Source: Actinomycetospora lutea (GTDB taxonomy: Bacteria; Actinomycetota; Actinomycetes; Mycobacteriales; Pseudonocardiaceae). Taken from it: a stretch of 64,000 nt of DNA. Below are positions 33,404-41,382 of the stretch, piece after piece (the stretch's first letter is position 1; every line of letters starts with the position of its first letter). Made by a program: the position numbers and the translations under genes. The stretch lies in assembly GCF_028737205.1 (NCBI RefSeq), contig NZ_JAQZAL010000015.1, positions 1-64,000 on the forward strand, in the 5' to 3' direction. The notes under the pieces were generated by a model, which searched no databases, was not told the DNA's origin, and saw only the letters and a program-made list of their open reading frames with translations.

Positions 33404-34299
33404 CCCCCGCACCCGCCCCCGCCACCGCAGCCGCCGCCCCCGCCGCAGGACGAGCCCCCGTCGGAGCCGCCGTCCCCGCCACCGCTCCCGCCGGCCGCCG
33501 GCGCGGCGAGCAGGCCCGCGAGCTCGTGGTCGGGGTACATCGCGAACCCGCCGACGGCCACCAGCCCCGCCACGCCGAGCGTCCCCGCGGCGACCGGGCC
33601 CCACGCCCGGTCGGTCGCGAACCCCGGTCGGCGCACCGACGCCTGCGCCGCGGACAGGGTGGCCCGGCCCTTCGGGGTGGGGCGGCGGGTGGAGAACAGC
33701 GTGATCGAGACCGCCGCGCAGGCGGTGAGCACGAGCAGGAGGACGAGCAGGACCACGGGCGCGCTGCGCGCGATCCCGGCGGCGAGCCGCGCCAGCCCGA
33801 GCACGCCGACGACGCCGACCGCGACGAGCGGGGTGTTCTTGCGCCGCCGGACGGCGGCGGGGTCGTGGAGCAGTCCGCGGCGCCGGGCCGCGGCCTCGAG
33901 GTCGCGGACGACCGCCGCCCCGCGCAGGCGCAGGACCGTCCCCATCGGCGTGGCACCGGTCGGCGACGCGGCCACCGCGTCCACCGCGTCCACCACGGCC
34001 TCGTCCAGCTCGCCGATCGGCGGCCGTCCCGTGGGCGTCAGATGGCGGTCACGGCCGACGCGCAGCACCCCGCCCTGGACGAGCCGGGCGATCGCGGCGT
34101 GCACGAGCCGGACCGGTCCGCCCGCCAGCAGGGCGAGGTCCTCGACGGTGGCGTCCGGCGCCGGCGCCTCGCCCCCGTCGCGGCCCGCGCGACGGTCGAG
34201 AGCCCGCAGCCCGAGCGGGGCGGTCAGGCCGGCGGCGAGGAGGAGCAGGACGTAGATGCCGAGGAACGCCGGGCCGGGGATGCCCCACGTGTCTCCCAC
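33400..34299 (-). CDS. TIGR04222-like membrane protein with Gly-rich three-cysteine C-terminal tail
   Basis: A 299-residue membrane protein. Predicted helices lie near residues 12-31, 158-178, 181-204 and 234-255. A soluble helical domain of about 110 residues sits between the first two (VEDLALLAGGPVRLVHAAIARL; PPIGELDEAVVDAV). The last 35 residues are Gly/Ser with Cys285, Cys291 and Cys297 spaced exactly six apart by runs of five glycines, ending CGG. This layout matches TIGR04222 proteins. The tail looks like a RiPP-type core fused to a membrane carrier. The GTG start has GGAGG six bases upstream. First gene of a fully overlapping three-gene unit. Confidence 0.88.
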   Translation of the reverse strand: MGDTWGIPGPAFLGIYVLLLLAAGLTAPLGLRALDRRAGRDGGEAPAPDATVEDLALLAGGPVRLVHAAIARLVQGGVLRVGRDRHLTPTGRPPIGELDEAVVDAVDAVAASPTGATPMGTVLRLRGAAVVRDLEAAARRRGLLHDPAAVRRRKNTPLVAVGVVGVLGLARLAAGIARSAPVVLLVLLLVLTACAAVSITLFSTRRPTPKGRATLSAAQASVRRPGFATDRAWGPVAAGTLGVAGLVAVGGFAMYPDHELAGLLAAPAAGGSGGGDGGSDGGSSCGGGGGCGGGGGCGG

Positions 34300-34324
34300 G
34301 ACGACCTCCGGACGCGACGCACGT

Positions 34325-34354
34325 GATCGCGCACGGTCGTGCGCACCCGCGATC
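34325..34354. promoter_or_regulatory. Nested inverted repeat upstream of the Cys-tail membrane gene
   Basis: GATCGCG / CGCGATC at the ends encloses GCGCAC / GTGCGC in the middle, 26 bp before the GTG at 34299. It lies in the 5' region of the MNIO unit and may be an operator or leader structure. Confidence 0.5.
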
Positions 34355-34434
34355 TTTCGGCGTCGCGACCGCGGACAGCAAGCGCCGTCGCTCGATCAGC
34401 CCAGCAATTCGCTACGCACGGTGAGAAGGTGCGG

Positions 34435-36030
34435 TCAGCGACGTCCGCGGCCGCGTCCCGCCCCGGCGCGCGCCGAGTGCGCGGCCGCGGAGTGCTGGGG
34501 TGCGGCCTGGGCGCCGCCGCCGGTGGGACGGCGCCGCGCGCCCCCCGCCGAGGAGGACGTGGCGGCTGGCAAGGACGAGCCCGCCTGCTCGCCTGCGCCG
34601 CGGGCGCCGCCGCCACGGCGGCGCGGCCGTCCCCCGCCGCCGCCGGCACGATCGCCGCCGCGAGCACCCTGCTCGCCGCCGGAGCCACGACCCGAGCCGC
34701 GCCCCCCGGAACCACGAGCACCGCCGCCGGGCCCGCCCGACCCGGCCCCCGAGCGTCCGCCGCGGCGGGACCCGCCCGACGATCCGCCCGCGGGTTGCGG
34801 CGCCGGCTTGCGCGACGCGGACTGCGGCCCGTCCTCGGGGTCGACGCGGGGAGCGGGCTCGCCGACGAGCTCGGTGATCTCGGGCGCGCCGGGCCGGACC
34901 GTCGCGGTCCGGGGCTTGATCCCGGCCTTGCGCGTCATCGAGGCGACCTCGGAGCGCTCGGCCGGCGCCACGAGGGTGACGACGTCCCCGGCCGACCCGG
35001 CGCGCGCCGTGCGCCCCGACCGGTGGGTGTAGGCCTTGTGCTCGGCCGGCGGGTCGACGTGCACAACGAGCCCGACGTCGTCGACGTGGATGCCGCGCGC
35101 CGCGATGTCGGTGGCCACGAGCACGCGCACGTCGCCGGAGACGAAGCCGCCGAGGTTCCGGTCGCGGGCGGGCTGGGAGAGGTTCCCGTGCAGCTCGGTG
35201 GCGGGGATGCCGGCCGCGGTGAGCTGGCGGGAGAGCTTGCGCGCGGCGTGCTTGGTGCGGGTGAACAGCATGCTGCGGCCCCGGCCCTCGGCGAGCGACT
35301 GCACCACGGCCGTCCGGTCGGCGGCCTCGACCGTGAACACGTGGTGGGTCATGTCCGGCACCGGCTCCTGCGCGGTGTCGACGCTGTGGGTGACCGGGCG
35401 GTGCAGGAACTCCCGCACCACGCGGTCGACCTCGCCGTCGAGCGTCGCGGAGAACAGCAGCCGCTGCCCGTCGGCGGGCGTGCGGCGCAGCAGCCGGCGC
35501 ACGGCCGGCAGGAAGCCGAGGTCGCTCATGTGGTCGGCCTCGTCGAGCACCGTGACCTCGACGCGGTCGAGGTCGACGAGGCCCTGGCCGAGCAGGTCCT
35601 CGAGGCGTCCGGGGCACGCGATGAGCAGGTCGACGCCGCTGCGCAGCGCCTCGGCCTGGCGGCCCTGGCCGACGCCGCCGTAGACGACGGTCTGGCGCAG
35701 GCCGAGCGCCTCGGCGAGCGGGGCGAGCGCGTCGCGGACCTGGCTCGCGAGCTCGCGGGTGGGCAGCAGCACGAGCCCGCGCGGGCGCTTCGACACGGTG
35801 CGGCCCCCGGCGAGGCGCGCGAGCATCGGCAGCCCGAAGGCCAGGGTCTTGCCGCTGCCGGTCCGGCCCCGGCCCAGCACGTCACGCCCGGACAGCGCGT
35901 CCGGGATCGCGGCCTGCTGGATCGGGGTGGGGTCGGTGATCCCGCGGGCGGCCAGGATCTCGACGACGGCCGGGGGGAAGCCGAGGTCGGAGAAGGGCGC
36001 GGCGGAACGGGGAGCAGACGTCGTCGGGAT
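34435..36030 (-). CDS. DEAD-box RNA helicase with RGG-type tail, non-canonical start
   Basis: About 531 residues. The core holds the Q motif (FSDLGFPPAVV, TDPTPIQQAAIP), Walker A GRTGSGKT, VLDEADHM, FSATL, ATDIAARGIHV and HRSGRTARAG. The C-terminal 130 residues are Gly/Arg/Ser-rich (RNA binding, disordered). The first ATG/GTG/TTG in frame is GTG at 35880, which would delete the whole Q motif. In-frame coding-quality sequence continues upstream to an ATC at 36030 that has GGAGAGG eight bases before it and reads IPTTSAPRSAAPFSDLG. I set the start there as the likely site: an ATC initiation, a mutated ATG, or a frameshift further up. Function is RNA unwinding, probably in cold or ribosome assembly. 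Confidence 0.85.
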   Translation of the reverse strand: MPTTSAPRSAAPFSDLGFPPAVVEILAARGITDPTPIQQAAIPDALSGRDVLGRGRTGSGKTLAFGLPMLARLAGGRTVSKRPRGLVLLPTRELASQVRDALAPLAEALGLRQTVVYGGVGQGRQAEALRSGVDLLIACPGRLEDLLGQGLVDLDRVEVTVLDEADHMSDLGFLPAVRRLLRRTPADGQRLLFSATLDGEVDRVVREFLHRPVTHSVDTAQEPVPDMTHHVFTVEAADRTAVVQSLAEGRGRSMLFTRTKHAARKLSRQLTAAGIPATELHGNLSQPARDRNLGGFVSGDVRVLVATDIAARGIHVDDVGLVVHVDPPAEHKAYTHRSGRTARAGSAGDVVTLVAPAERSEVASMTRKAGIKPRTATVRPGAPEITELVGEPAPRVDPEDGPQSASRKPAPQPAGGSSGGSRRGGRSGAGSGGPGGGARGSGGRGSGRGSGGEQGARGGDRAGGGGGRPRRRGGGARGAGEQAGSSLPAATSSSAGGARRRPTGGGAQAAPQHSAAAHSARAGAGRGRGRR

Positions 36031-36229
36031 GTCGGAGACCTCTCCAGAGGGGGAACGAGGGGCCGCGAGCGTCGGCCCGTCCGTCGTGGAGGGGGAACCG
36101 CGGCGTGCGCGGTGTGCTGACGACCCACGGGCGCCGGTGCGGCGCCCTGTGCATCACCAGTCTCCCAGAGATCGTGCGCCCCGGTACGACCCCGGGGGGT
36201 GTCGATCGTCTCGGGCAGACTGTGCGTCG

Positions 36230-36847
36230 ATGATCGAGGACCTGTGGTGGCGCTGGGTCGACCGGCTCGAGGCGCAGGGCTGGGGCGCGCGGGCGATGGT
36301 GCGCCCGCCCGCCGGGCAGGACGTGATCGCCGCGGCCGGCGAGGTGGTCGGCGGGTTCCCCGACGAGCTCGCCGCGCTGTACCGGCTCGCCGACGGGCAG
36401 GTCGGGTCGCGCCATGTCGATGGGCTGCGGACCAACCTCTTCCCCGGCCACGAGTTCCTCCCGCTCGCCGGCGCGCGCCGCGCGTGGCAGGGCTGGGCGG
36501 ACATCCGCGCGACCTACACCGCCGACGACGTCGACGACGTCGACGACGTCGACGAGATGATCACTGTCCGCGGCCACGACCCCGTGCACCGGGTCTACAC
36601 GCGGGCGCCGTGGTGGCCGCTGGCCGAGGACGGCGGCGGCAACCACCTCATGGTCGACCTCGACCCGCCCCCCGGCGGCACCGTCGGGCAGGTGCTGGTG
36701 GCGGGGCCCGACGAGGACGAGCGCCGGGTGCTCGCGCCCGGCATCGGCGCCTACCTGCAGGCGCTCCTGGCCGCCGAGCTCGACGACCCCGACCCCGCGG
36801 CCCTCGCCGACGGCGTCGCCTGGTGGGACGCGCCCACCCTGCGCTGA
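36230..36847 (+). CDS. SMI1/KNR4 (SUKH) family protein
   Basis: A 205-residue protein with a SUKH-type fold: IAAAGEVVGGFPDELAALYRLADGQ near residue 33, LFPGHEFLPL near 72, and WWPLAEDGGGNHLMVDLDPPPGG near 130, matching the Smi1/Knr4 pattern. Bacterial members often act as immunity proteins or cytosolic regulators. Residues 99-109 are DDVDDVDDVDE, produced by three perfect copies of a 9-bp unit (36524-36550), a potentially unstable stretch. No toxin gene is adjacent, so an immunity role is not supported here. ATG at 36230. Confidence 0.85.
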   Translation: MIEDLWWRWVDRLEAQGWGARAMVRPPAGQDVIAAAGEVVGGFPDELAALYRLADGQVGSRHVDGLRTNLFPGHEFLPLAGARRAWQGWADIRATYTADDVDDVDDVDEMITVRGHDPVHRVYTRAPWWPLAEDGGGNHLMVDLDPPPGGTVGQVLVAGPDEDERRVLAPGIGAYLQALLAAELDDPDPAALADGVAWWDAPTLR

Positions 36848-36854
36848 CGCCGGC

Positions 36855-37586
36855 TCACCAGCCGCCGAACAGGCCCCCGCCGTCGAATCCCCCGCCGTCG
36901 AATCCCGGGTCCATGCCCGGGTCCATGCCGGGATCCATGCCCGGGTCCACCCCACCGGCCATCGCGTCGCCCCCGACCGCGGCGGCACCGAAGCCGGAGA
37001 ACAGGGCGCTCGCGACCATCATCCCGCCGACGACGCCGACGCCGCCGAGCAGCATCGGCCGCCACCACGGCTCGGAGTACCAGCCCGCGGGCACGGGACG
37101 GCCGCCGACCATGCCGCCCGGGTAGTAGTGGTTGTTCTGCGCGGAGGGCTGCGGCGAGCCGGTGACGCTGCGCCCCTCGACATCGACGGACTGCTCGGCG
37201 TCCAGCGCGCCGGCGCGGGACCGCTCGGCGGAGCCGGGGAGCTCCGGGCCGGGGTCCATGCCCATGGCCGTGCGGGCGGCGCGCACGTAGTAGAGGCCCT
37301 CGAGCGCGGTGTCGGTGACCAGGCGGTACTGCGGCGCCGAGCTCGCCTGCTCGAGCTGTGAGCCCGCGGCGGTGTAGCGCTCGGCGGCGTCCGCGAGCGC
37401 CTGCTTCGAGGGCTCGTCGGAGCCGGTCAGGTTGAGCACCTGGCCGCCGAGGCGCTCGTACCAGCGGCGGGCCTCGGCCTCGGCGTCGCCGAGCTGGTTC
37501 TGGGCCGTGGTGCCCCGGCCGCGCCCGCGCGTGGCCACGAGGGCGATGAGACCGCCGACGACGAGCAGGATGAGCAGGAGTTCCAC
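36855..37586 (-). CDS. Membrane protein with central helical region and repeat tail, unknown function
   Basis: A 243-residue protein. An N-terminal transmembrane helix (VELLLILLVVGGLIALVAT) is followed by a basic loop, a helical region (GDAEAEARRWYERLGGQVLNL; ALADAAERYTAAGSQLEQAS), a Pro/Gly segment, a second hydrophobic segment (PMLLGGVGVVGGMMVASALF) and a Gly-rich tail with four DPGM/DPGF repeats. The stop is eight bases from that of the convergent SUKH gene. Two GTG codons compete as start (37586, 37595). I recognise the general layout from actinobacterial hypothetical membrane proteins but no function. Confidence 0.75.
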   Translation of the reverse strand: MELLLILLVVGGLIALVATRGRGRGTTAQNQLGDAEAEARRWYERLGGQVLNLTGSDEPSKQALADAAERYTAAGSQLEQASSAPQYRLVTDTALEGLYYVRAARTAMGMDPGPELPGSAERSRAGALDAEQSVDVEGRSVTGSPQPSAQNNHYYPGGMVGGRPVPAGWYSEPWWRPMLLGGVGVVGGMMVASALFSGFGAAAVGGDAMAGGVDPGMDPGMDPGMDPGFDGGGFDGGGLFGGW

Positions 37587-37695
37587 ATCACCCACTGTCC
37601 GCCTGGCTCCTGAGAAGCGGCTGTGGAGGAGCTGGGCGTTCTGGCGGGTGGCGCCCCTCGCCCGCCGGAGTGCGAGGTGGCGTCGGCACCCTCCG

Positions 37696-37766
37696 CCGAA
37701 GATCACGGGCGACCTGGTGCACGTCGGACCGACGCCGGGGGTCGACAGCGCGCTCCTGATCTTCGG
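37696..37766. repeat. Nested inverted repeat in a 291-bp non-coding stretch
   Basis: CCGAAGATCA (37696-37705) pairs with TGATCTTCGG (37757-37766), and inside them CGTCGG-a-CCGACG (37722-37734) forms a second, nearly concentric stem. Flanks extend the outer pairing imperfectly (GGCACCC..., ...GGGCGCC). It lies between elaA and the membrane protein gene and could be a structured RNA, a terminator of elaA or a dispersed repeat. Confidence 0.6.
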
Positions 37767-37825
37767 GGGCGCCGTGACGCGCGCGTCCCGTTCCGGCGGC
37801 GGGCGCCCGTCGCCCACCTCTCCGC

Positions 37826-37846
37826 GAGCGAAGGTGCCCTTCGCTC
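37826..37846. terminator. Hairpin after elaA
   Basis: GAGCGAAGG (37826-37834) and CCTTCGCTC (37838-37846) are perfectly complementary around a TGC loop, with GC-rich partial extensions on both sides. It lies 32 bp after the elaA stop on the minus strand. Confidence 0.7.
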
Positions 37847-37877
37847 AGGACCGCGGGCGCTCAGAATCCCGCGGCCG

Positions 37878-38303
37878 TCATGGACGTCGCATGGGGACGT
37901 GCGGGATGCCGTCCTCGTCGTAGCCCGGCCCGTCGACGACGAAGCCGAGGCGCTCGTAGAAGCCCTGCGCCTGCACCTGGGCCCCGAGCACTACGGGGCC
38001 GTCGACGCCCTCGAGCACCGCGCGCACCAGCGCCGCCCCCGCGCCGGTGCCGCGGTGCTCGGGCGCGGTGACGATGCGGCCGAGCCGCGTGTCGGCGCCG
38101 TCGGTCAGAACCCGCAGGTAGGCGGCGACCTCGCCGGACGGTCCGCGCGTCCACACGTGCTCGGCGGCCGCGTCGAGGCCGTCGAGCTCCTGGTAGGCGC
38201 AGTCCTGCTCGACGACGAACACGCGCACCCGCAGGGCGAGCAGGTCGTAGAGCTCGGCGGGGGTGAGCTCGGCGAACGGGCAGCGGTTCAGGGACGGGAT
38301 CAC
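37878..38303 (-). CDS. ElaA-type GNAT acetyltransferase
   Basis: A 141-residue GNAT protein. It opens with the ElaA block [33 protein letters not shown], and the acetyl-CoA pyrophosphate loop is [18 protein letters not shown]. The terminal beta strand region [24 protein letters not shown] is typical. Its ATG overlaps the ilvD stop by four bases, so it is translated after ilvD. Substrate unknown; ElaA homologues have been linked loosely to small-molecule or protein N-acetylation. Confidence 0.92.
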   Translation of the reverse strand: MIPSLNRCPFAELTPAELYDLLALRVRVFVVEQDCAYQELDGLDAAAEHVWTRGPSGEVAAYLRVLTDGADTRLGRIVTAPEHRGTGAGAALVRAVLEGVDGPVVLGAQVQAQGFYERLGFVVDGPGYDEDGIPHVPMRRP

Positions 38304-40000
38304 GCGAACCCGACCACGGCCCCCTCGGCCGCCGACCCGACGAGGCGCGCGTACTTGCCGAGCACGCCCGTGCGGTGCTTGGGCGGCGGCGTCGTCCAGC
38401 CCTCGCGCCGGGCCGCGAGCTCCTCGTCGGAGATCAGCAGGTCCAGGGTGCGGGCGGAGAGGTCGAGGCGGATGCGGTCGCCGTCGCGGACGAACGCGAT
38501 CGGCCCGCCGTGGTCGGCCTCCGGGGCGACGTGGCCCACGCAGAGCCCGGTGGTGCCGCCGGAGAAGCGACCGTCGGTGAGCAGCAGGACGTCCTTGCCG
38601 AGCCCGGCGCCCTTGATCGCGCCGGTGACCGCGAGCATCTCGCGCATGCCGGGGCCGCCGCGCGGTCCCTCGTTGCGGATGACGACGACGTCGCCCGGCT
38701 CCAGCGGCGCGACGCCCTCGACGTTGCCGGCGACCGCGTCCATGGCGCCCTGCTCGCCGTCGAAGACCCGCGCGGTGCCCTCGAACGAGGCGGTGTCGAA
38801 GCCCGCGGACTTCACCACCGCGCCGTCGGGGGCCAGCGACCCGCGCAGGATCGTCAGCCCGCCGGTGGGGTGGATCGGGTTCGACAGCGGGCGCAGGATC
38901 TCGCCGTCGAGGCCCTCGGGCCGCAGCTCCTCGAGGTTCTCGGCGACCGTCCTGCCCGTGACGGTGAGGCAGTCGCCGTGGATCAGGCCCGCGTCGAGCA
39001 GCGCCTTCATGACCACCGGGACGCCGCCGACCCGGTCGACGGTGTTCATCATCCAGCGCCCGAACGGCTTGACGTCGGCGAGGTGGGGCACCTTGTCGCC
39101 GATGCGGTTGAAGTCGTCGAGGACGAGCTCGACGCCGGCCTCACGGGCGATCGCGAGCAGGTGCAGCACGGCGTTCGTGGAGCCGCCGAAGGCCATGATG
39201 ATCGCGATCGCGTTCTCGAACGCCTCGCGGGTCATGACGTCGCGGGCGGTGTGCCCGCGGGACAGCATGCCGACCACGGCCTCGCCGGAGGCGCGGGCGA
39301 AGCCGTCGCGGCGGCGGTCGGCCGAGGGCGGGGAGGACGAGCCGGGCAGCGCCATCCCCATCGCCTCGGCGGCGCAGGCCATGGTGTTGGCGGTGTACAT
39401 GCCGCCGCAGGCGCCCTCACCGGGGCAGATCGCCCGCTCGATCTCGTCGACCTTCTCGCGGCTGATCAGCCCCCGCGCGCACGCGCCGACGGCCTCGAAG
39501 GCGTCGATGATCGACACCTCTTTGCCGTCCACGGTGCCGGGCATGATCGAGCCGGCGTAGAGGAACACCGAGGCGAGGTCGAGGCGCGCGGCGGCCATGA
39601 GCATGCCGGGCAGGGACTTGTCGCAGCCCGCGAGCGTGACCGTGCCGTCGAGCCGCTCGGCCGACACCACCGTCTCCACCGAGTCGGCGATGACCTCGCG
39701 GCTGACCAGCGAGTAGTGCATCCCCTCGTGGCCCATGGAGATCCCGTCGGACACCGAGATCGTGCCGAACTCCATCGGGAACCCGCCGGCGCGGTGCACG
39801 CCCTCCTTGGCCGCGGTGGCCAGGCGGTCCAGCGACAGGTTGCAGGGGGTGATCTCGTTCCACGACGACGCGACGCCGATCTGCGGCTTGGCGAAGTCGT
39901 CGTCCCGCATCCCGACGGCCCGCAGCATCCCGCGGGCCGCGGCCCGCTCCATCCCGTCGGTGACGTCGCGGCTGCGGGGCTTGAGATCGGCCTGCTCCAT
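38300..40000 (-). CDS. ilvD: Dihydroxy-acid dehydratase
   Basis: A 566-residue Fe-S hydro-lyase of branched-chain amino acid and pantothenate synthesis, converting 2,3-dihydroxy-3-methylbutanoate (or the pentanoate) to the 2-oxo acid. Cluster-type cysteines are Cys53 (ITPCNLS), Cys126 ([11 protein letters not shown]) and Cys198 ([16 protein letters not shown]). Other landmarks are [40 protein letters not shown] and [15 protein letters not shown]. Length is normal. ATG at 40000 with a weak upstream signal. elaA is coupled downstream. No other ilv gene is nearby. Confidence 0.95.
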   Translation of the reverse strand: MEQADLKPRSRDVTDGMERAAARGMLRAVGMRDDDFAKPQIGVASSWNEITPCNLSLDRLATAAKEGVHRAGGFPMEFGTISVSDGISMGHEGMHYSLVSREVIADSVETVVSAERLDGTVTLAGCDKSLPGMLMAAARLDLASVFLYAGSIMPGTVDGKEVSIIDAFEAVGACARGLISREKVDEIERAICPGEGACGGMYTANTMACAAEAMGMALPGSSSPPSADRRRDGFARASGEAVVGMLSRGHTARDVMTREAFENAIAIIMAFGGSTNAVLHLLAIAREAGVELVLDDFNRIGDKVPHLADVKPFGRWMMNTVDRVGGVPVVMKALLDAGLIHGDCLTVTGRTVAENLEELRPEGLDGEILRPLSNPIHPTGGLTILRGSLAPDGAVVKSAGFDTASFEGTARVFDGEQGAMDAVAGNVEGVAPLEPGDVVVIRNEGPRGGPGMREMLAVTGAIKGAGLGKDVLLLTDGRFSGGTTGLCVGHVAPEADHGGPIAFVRDGDRIRLDLSARTLDLLISDEELAARREGWTTPPPKHRTGVLGKYARLVGSAAEGAVVGFA

Positions 40001-40052
40001 GAGGTGAAGGTAACGCTTGTCCCTCCCCGGGGCCGGGGGCAGACTCCCGCGC

Positions 40053-40133
40053 ATGACCGGGGAGACGCTCGAGCCGTTCTGGCCGAGCCGCCGGTACGAC
40101 GCGTTCGACGAGCGCTGTCGCCGGGCCACCTGA
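40053..40133 (+). CDS. 26-residue open frame upstream of the luciferase-like fragment
   Basis: ATG at 40053 opens a 26-codon frame with host-like codon use (peptide [18 protein letters not shown] then DERCRRAT). It is divergent from ilvD. It lacks the branched-chain residues expected of an attenuator leader. It may be a short gene, a remnant or chance. Confidence 0.3.
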   Translation: MTGETLEPFWPSRRYDAFDERCRRAT

Positions 40134-40198
40134 GCACCTCCCTCATGGCGGGTGCCTCTGCGTGCCCCGACCGCGACCCTGCTCTGGAGCCCTCCACC

Positions 40199-40630
40199 GT
40201 GACCCTCGCCCCGCCCCGCGTGGTCCACCTCGACCGGATCGACCACGGTCTCGTCACCCCCGCGGGCGGTTCCCGCGACCTCGACGCGATGCTCGACCGG
40301 GCCCGCGCCGCCGAGGCCGACGGGGTCGCGGTGGTCGTCGTCCCGTCCGGTGCGGAGGACGCCTCCGCCCGGCACCACTGGCCCTCGACCGCCCAGGCGC
40401 TCGCCGTGCTGCTCGCGACCACGTCGGTGCGCGTCGCCGTCGACGTCGTGCCCGCGGCGTGGGAGCCCGACGCGATCGCCCGCTTCGCCCGCAGCGCCGC
40501 GGGGCTCGCCGGCGACCGGCTGATCGTGCAGGTGCGCGGCGCCGGCGCCGAGGCGTTCGCCGGCGCCCTGACCGCCCGCTGGGACGGGCCGGTCGTCGTG
40601 GGCGACGGGGACCTCGGCACCCACGCCTGA
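40199..40630 (+). CDS. Truncated luciferase-like (LLM) flavin monooxygenase domain
   Basis: About 143 residues resembling the N-terminal third of LLM-class flavin oxidoreductases: a first strand ([11 protein letters not shown]), a helix with [24 protein letters not shown], then [45 protein letters not shown], equivalent to the barrel strands 2-3 of the family. Full members have 300-400 residues, so this is a shortened form or remnant. Two starts are possible, ATG 40145 and GTG 40199; GGAG precedes the latter. Activity is doubtful. Confidence 0.6.
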   Translation: MTLAPPRVVHLDRIDHGLVTPAGGSRDLDAMLDRARAAEADGVAVVVVPSGAEDASARHHWPSTAQALAVLLATTSVRVAVDVVPAAWEPDAIARFARSAAGLAGDRLIVQVRGAGAEAFAGALTARWDGPVVVGDGDLGTHA

Positions 40631-40673
40631 ACCCCGCCCGCGGCGAGACCCCGCTCACAGCACCCCGCAATAG

Positions 40674-40725
40674 TTGACGTCTCAACCGACAGTGCTAGGC
40701 TCTGCCGTGAAAGTTGATGCTTCAA
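40674..40725 (+). promoter_or_regulatory. Paired TTGA-N4-TCAA operators and promoter of the YceI gene
   Basis: Two copies of a dyad, TTGACGTCTCAA (40674-40685) and TTGATGCTTCAA (40714-40725), lie 40 bp apart. The first overlaps the -35 (TTGACG 40674-40679), with TAGGCT (40696-40701) as -10 at 16 bp. The second falls between the expected start of transcription and the gene. TTGA-N4-TCAA dyads are typical of MarR-family sites. Confidence 0.75.
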
Positions 40726-40742
40726 GTCTCACGGAGGACGTC

Positions 40743-41297
40743 ATGACCGAGACCGCCGCGCCGACCCTCGAGCTCGCGGGCTCCTACCAGATCGACCCCG
40801 CCCACACGCGCATCGGCTTTACCGCCCGGCACGCGATGGTCACCAAGGTCCGCGGCTCGTTCGGCGAGTTCCGCGGCACCGCCACCATCGGCGAGGACCC
40901 CGCCCGCTCGGGCGTCGAGATCGTCATCGCCGCCAACAGCCTGAACACCGGCCAGGAGCAGCGCGACGGCCACGTCCAGGGCGACGACTTCCTCGCCGTG
41001 AACGTCTACCCCGAGATCACCTTCCGGTCGACCTCGGTGGAGCAGGACGGCGACACCTACAACATCACCGGCGACCTCACGATCCGCGACGTCACCAGGT
41101 CCGTGACCGTCCCGTTCGAGTTCACCGGCCTCGCCAAGGACCCCTTCGGCAACGTCCGCGCCGGCTTCGAGGGCGCCACCACGATCAACCGCAAGGACTG
41201 GGGCATCACCTTCAACGCCGCGCTCGAGACCGGCGGTGTGCTCGTGTCCGAGAAGGTGGGCCTCGAGTTCGACGTCTCGGCCGTCAAGCAGGCCTGA
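40743..41297 (+). CDS. YceI family polyisoprenoid-binding-like protein
   Basis: A 184-residue lipocalin-like beta-barrel protein. It contains YQIDPAHTRIGFTARHAMVTKVRGSF, then GHVQGDDFLAVNVYPEITFRST and the late block GFEGATTINRKDWGI, all YceI signatures. No signal peptide is visible, so this one is cytoplasmic, unlike E. coli YceI. Family members bind polyprenyl or similar lipids; many in actinobacteria answer to MarR regulators and oxidative or phenolic stress. ATG at 40743 has CGGAGGA upstream. The promoter has paired dyads but no MarR gene lies nearby. Confidence 0.93.
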   Translation: MTETAAPTLELAGSYQIDPAHTRIGFTARHAMVTKVRGSFGEFRGTATIGEDPARSGVEIVIAANSLNTGQEQRDGHVQGDDFLAVNVYPEITFRSTSVEQDGDTYNITGDLTIRDVTRSVTVPFEFTGLAKDPFGNVRAGFEGATTINRKDWGITFNAALETGGVLVSEKVGLEFDVSAVKQA

Positions 41298-41326
41298 GGC
41301 CGCCCAGCCCGACGCAGCCCCGCGCC

Positions 41327-41370
41327 ACGACAACGGCCCGCGCCCCCACCGGGGACGCGGGCCGTCGTGC
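41327..41370. terminator. Bidirectional terminator between yceI and the pseudokinase gene
   Basis: The arm 41327-41347 pairs with 41352-41370 apart from a two-base bulge; the core GGCCCGCG...CGCGGGCC is perfect. It lies between two convergent stops (41297 and 41383). Confidence 0.8.
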
Positions 41371-41382
41371 GTGCGGGTGCGG

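Noticed and set aside
32224-34326. Open frame of 700 codons on the plus strand
   Set aside because: Antisense shadow of the MNIO unit; Arg/Pro/Ser-rich without domains.
40053-40133. Attenuator leader peptide for branched-chain amino acid control
   Set aside because: The 26-residue frame has no run of Leu, Ile or Val and points away from ilvD.
38375-40142. Plus-strand frame antisense to ilvD that continues into the LLM fragment
   Set aside because: Only the part from 40145 or 40199 onward has protein-like sequence; the rest mirrors ilvD.
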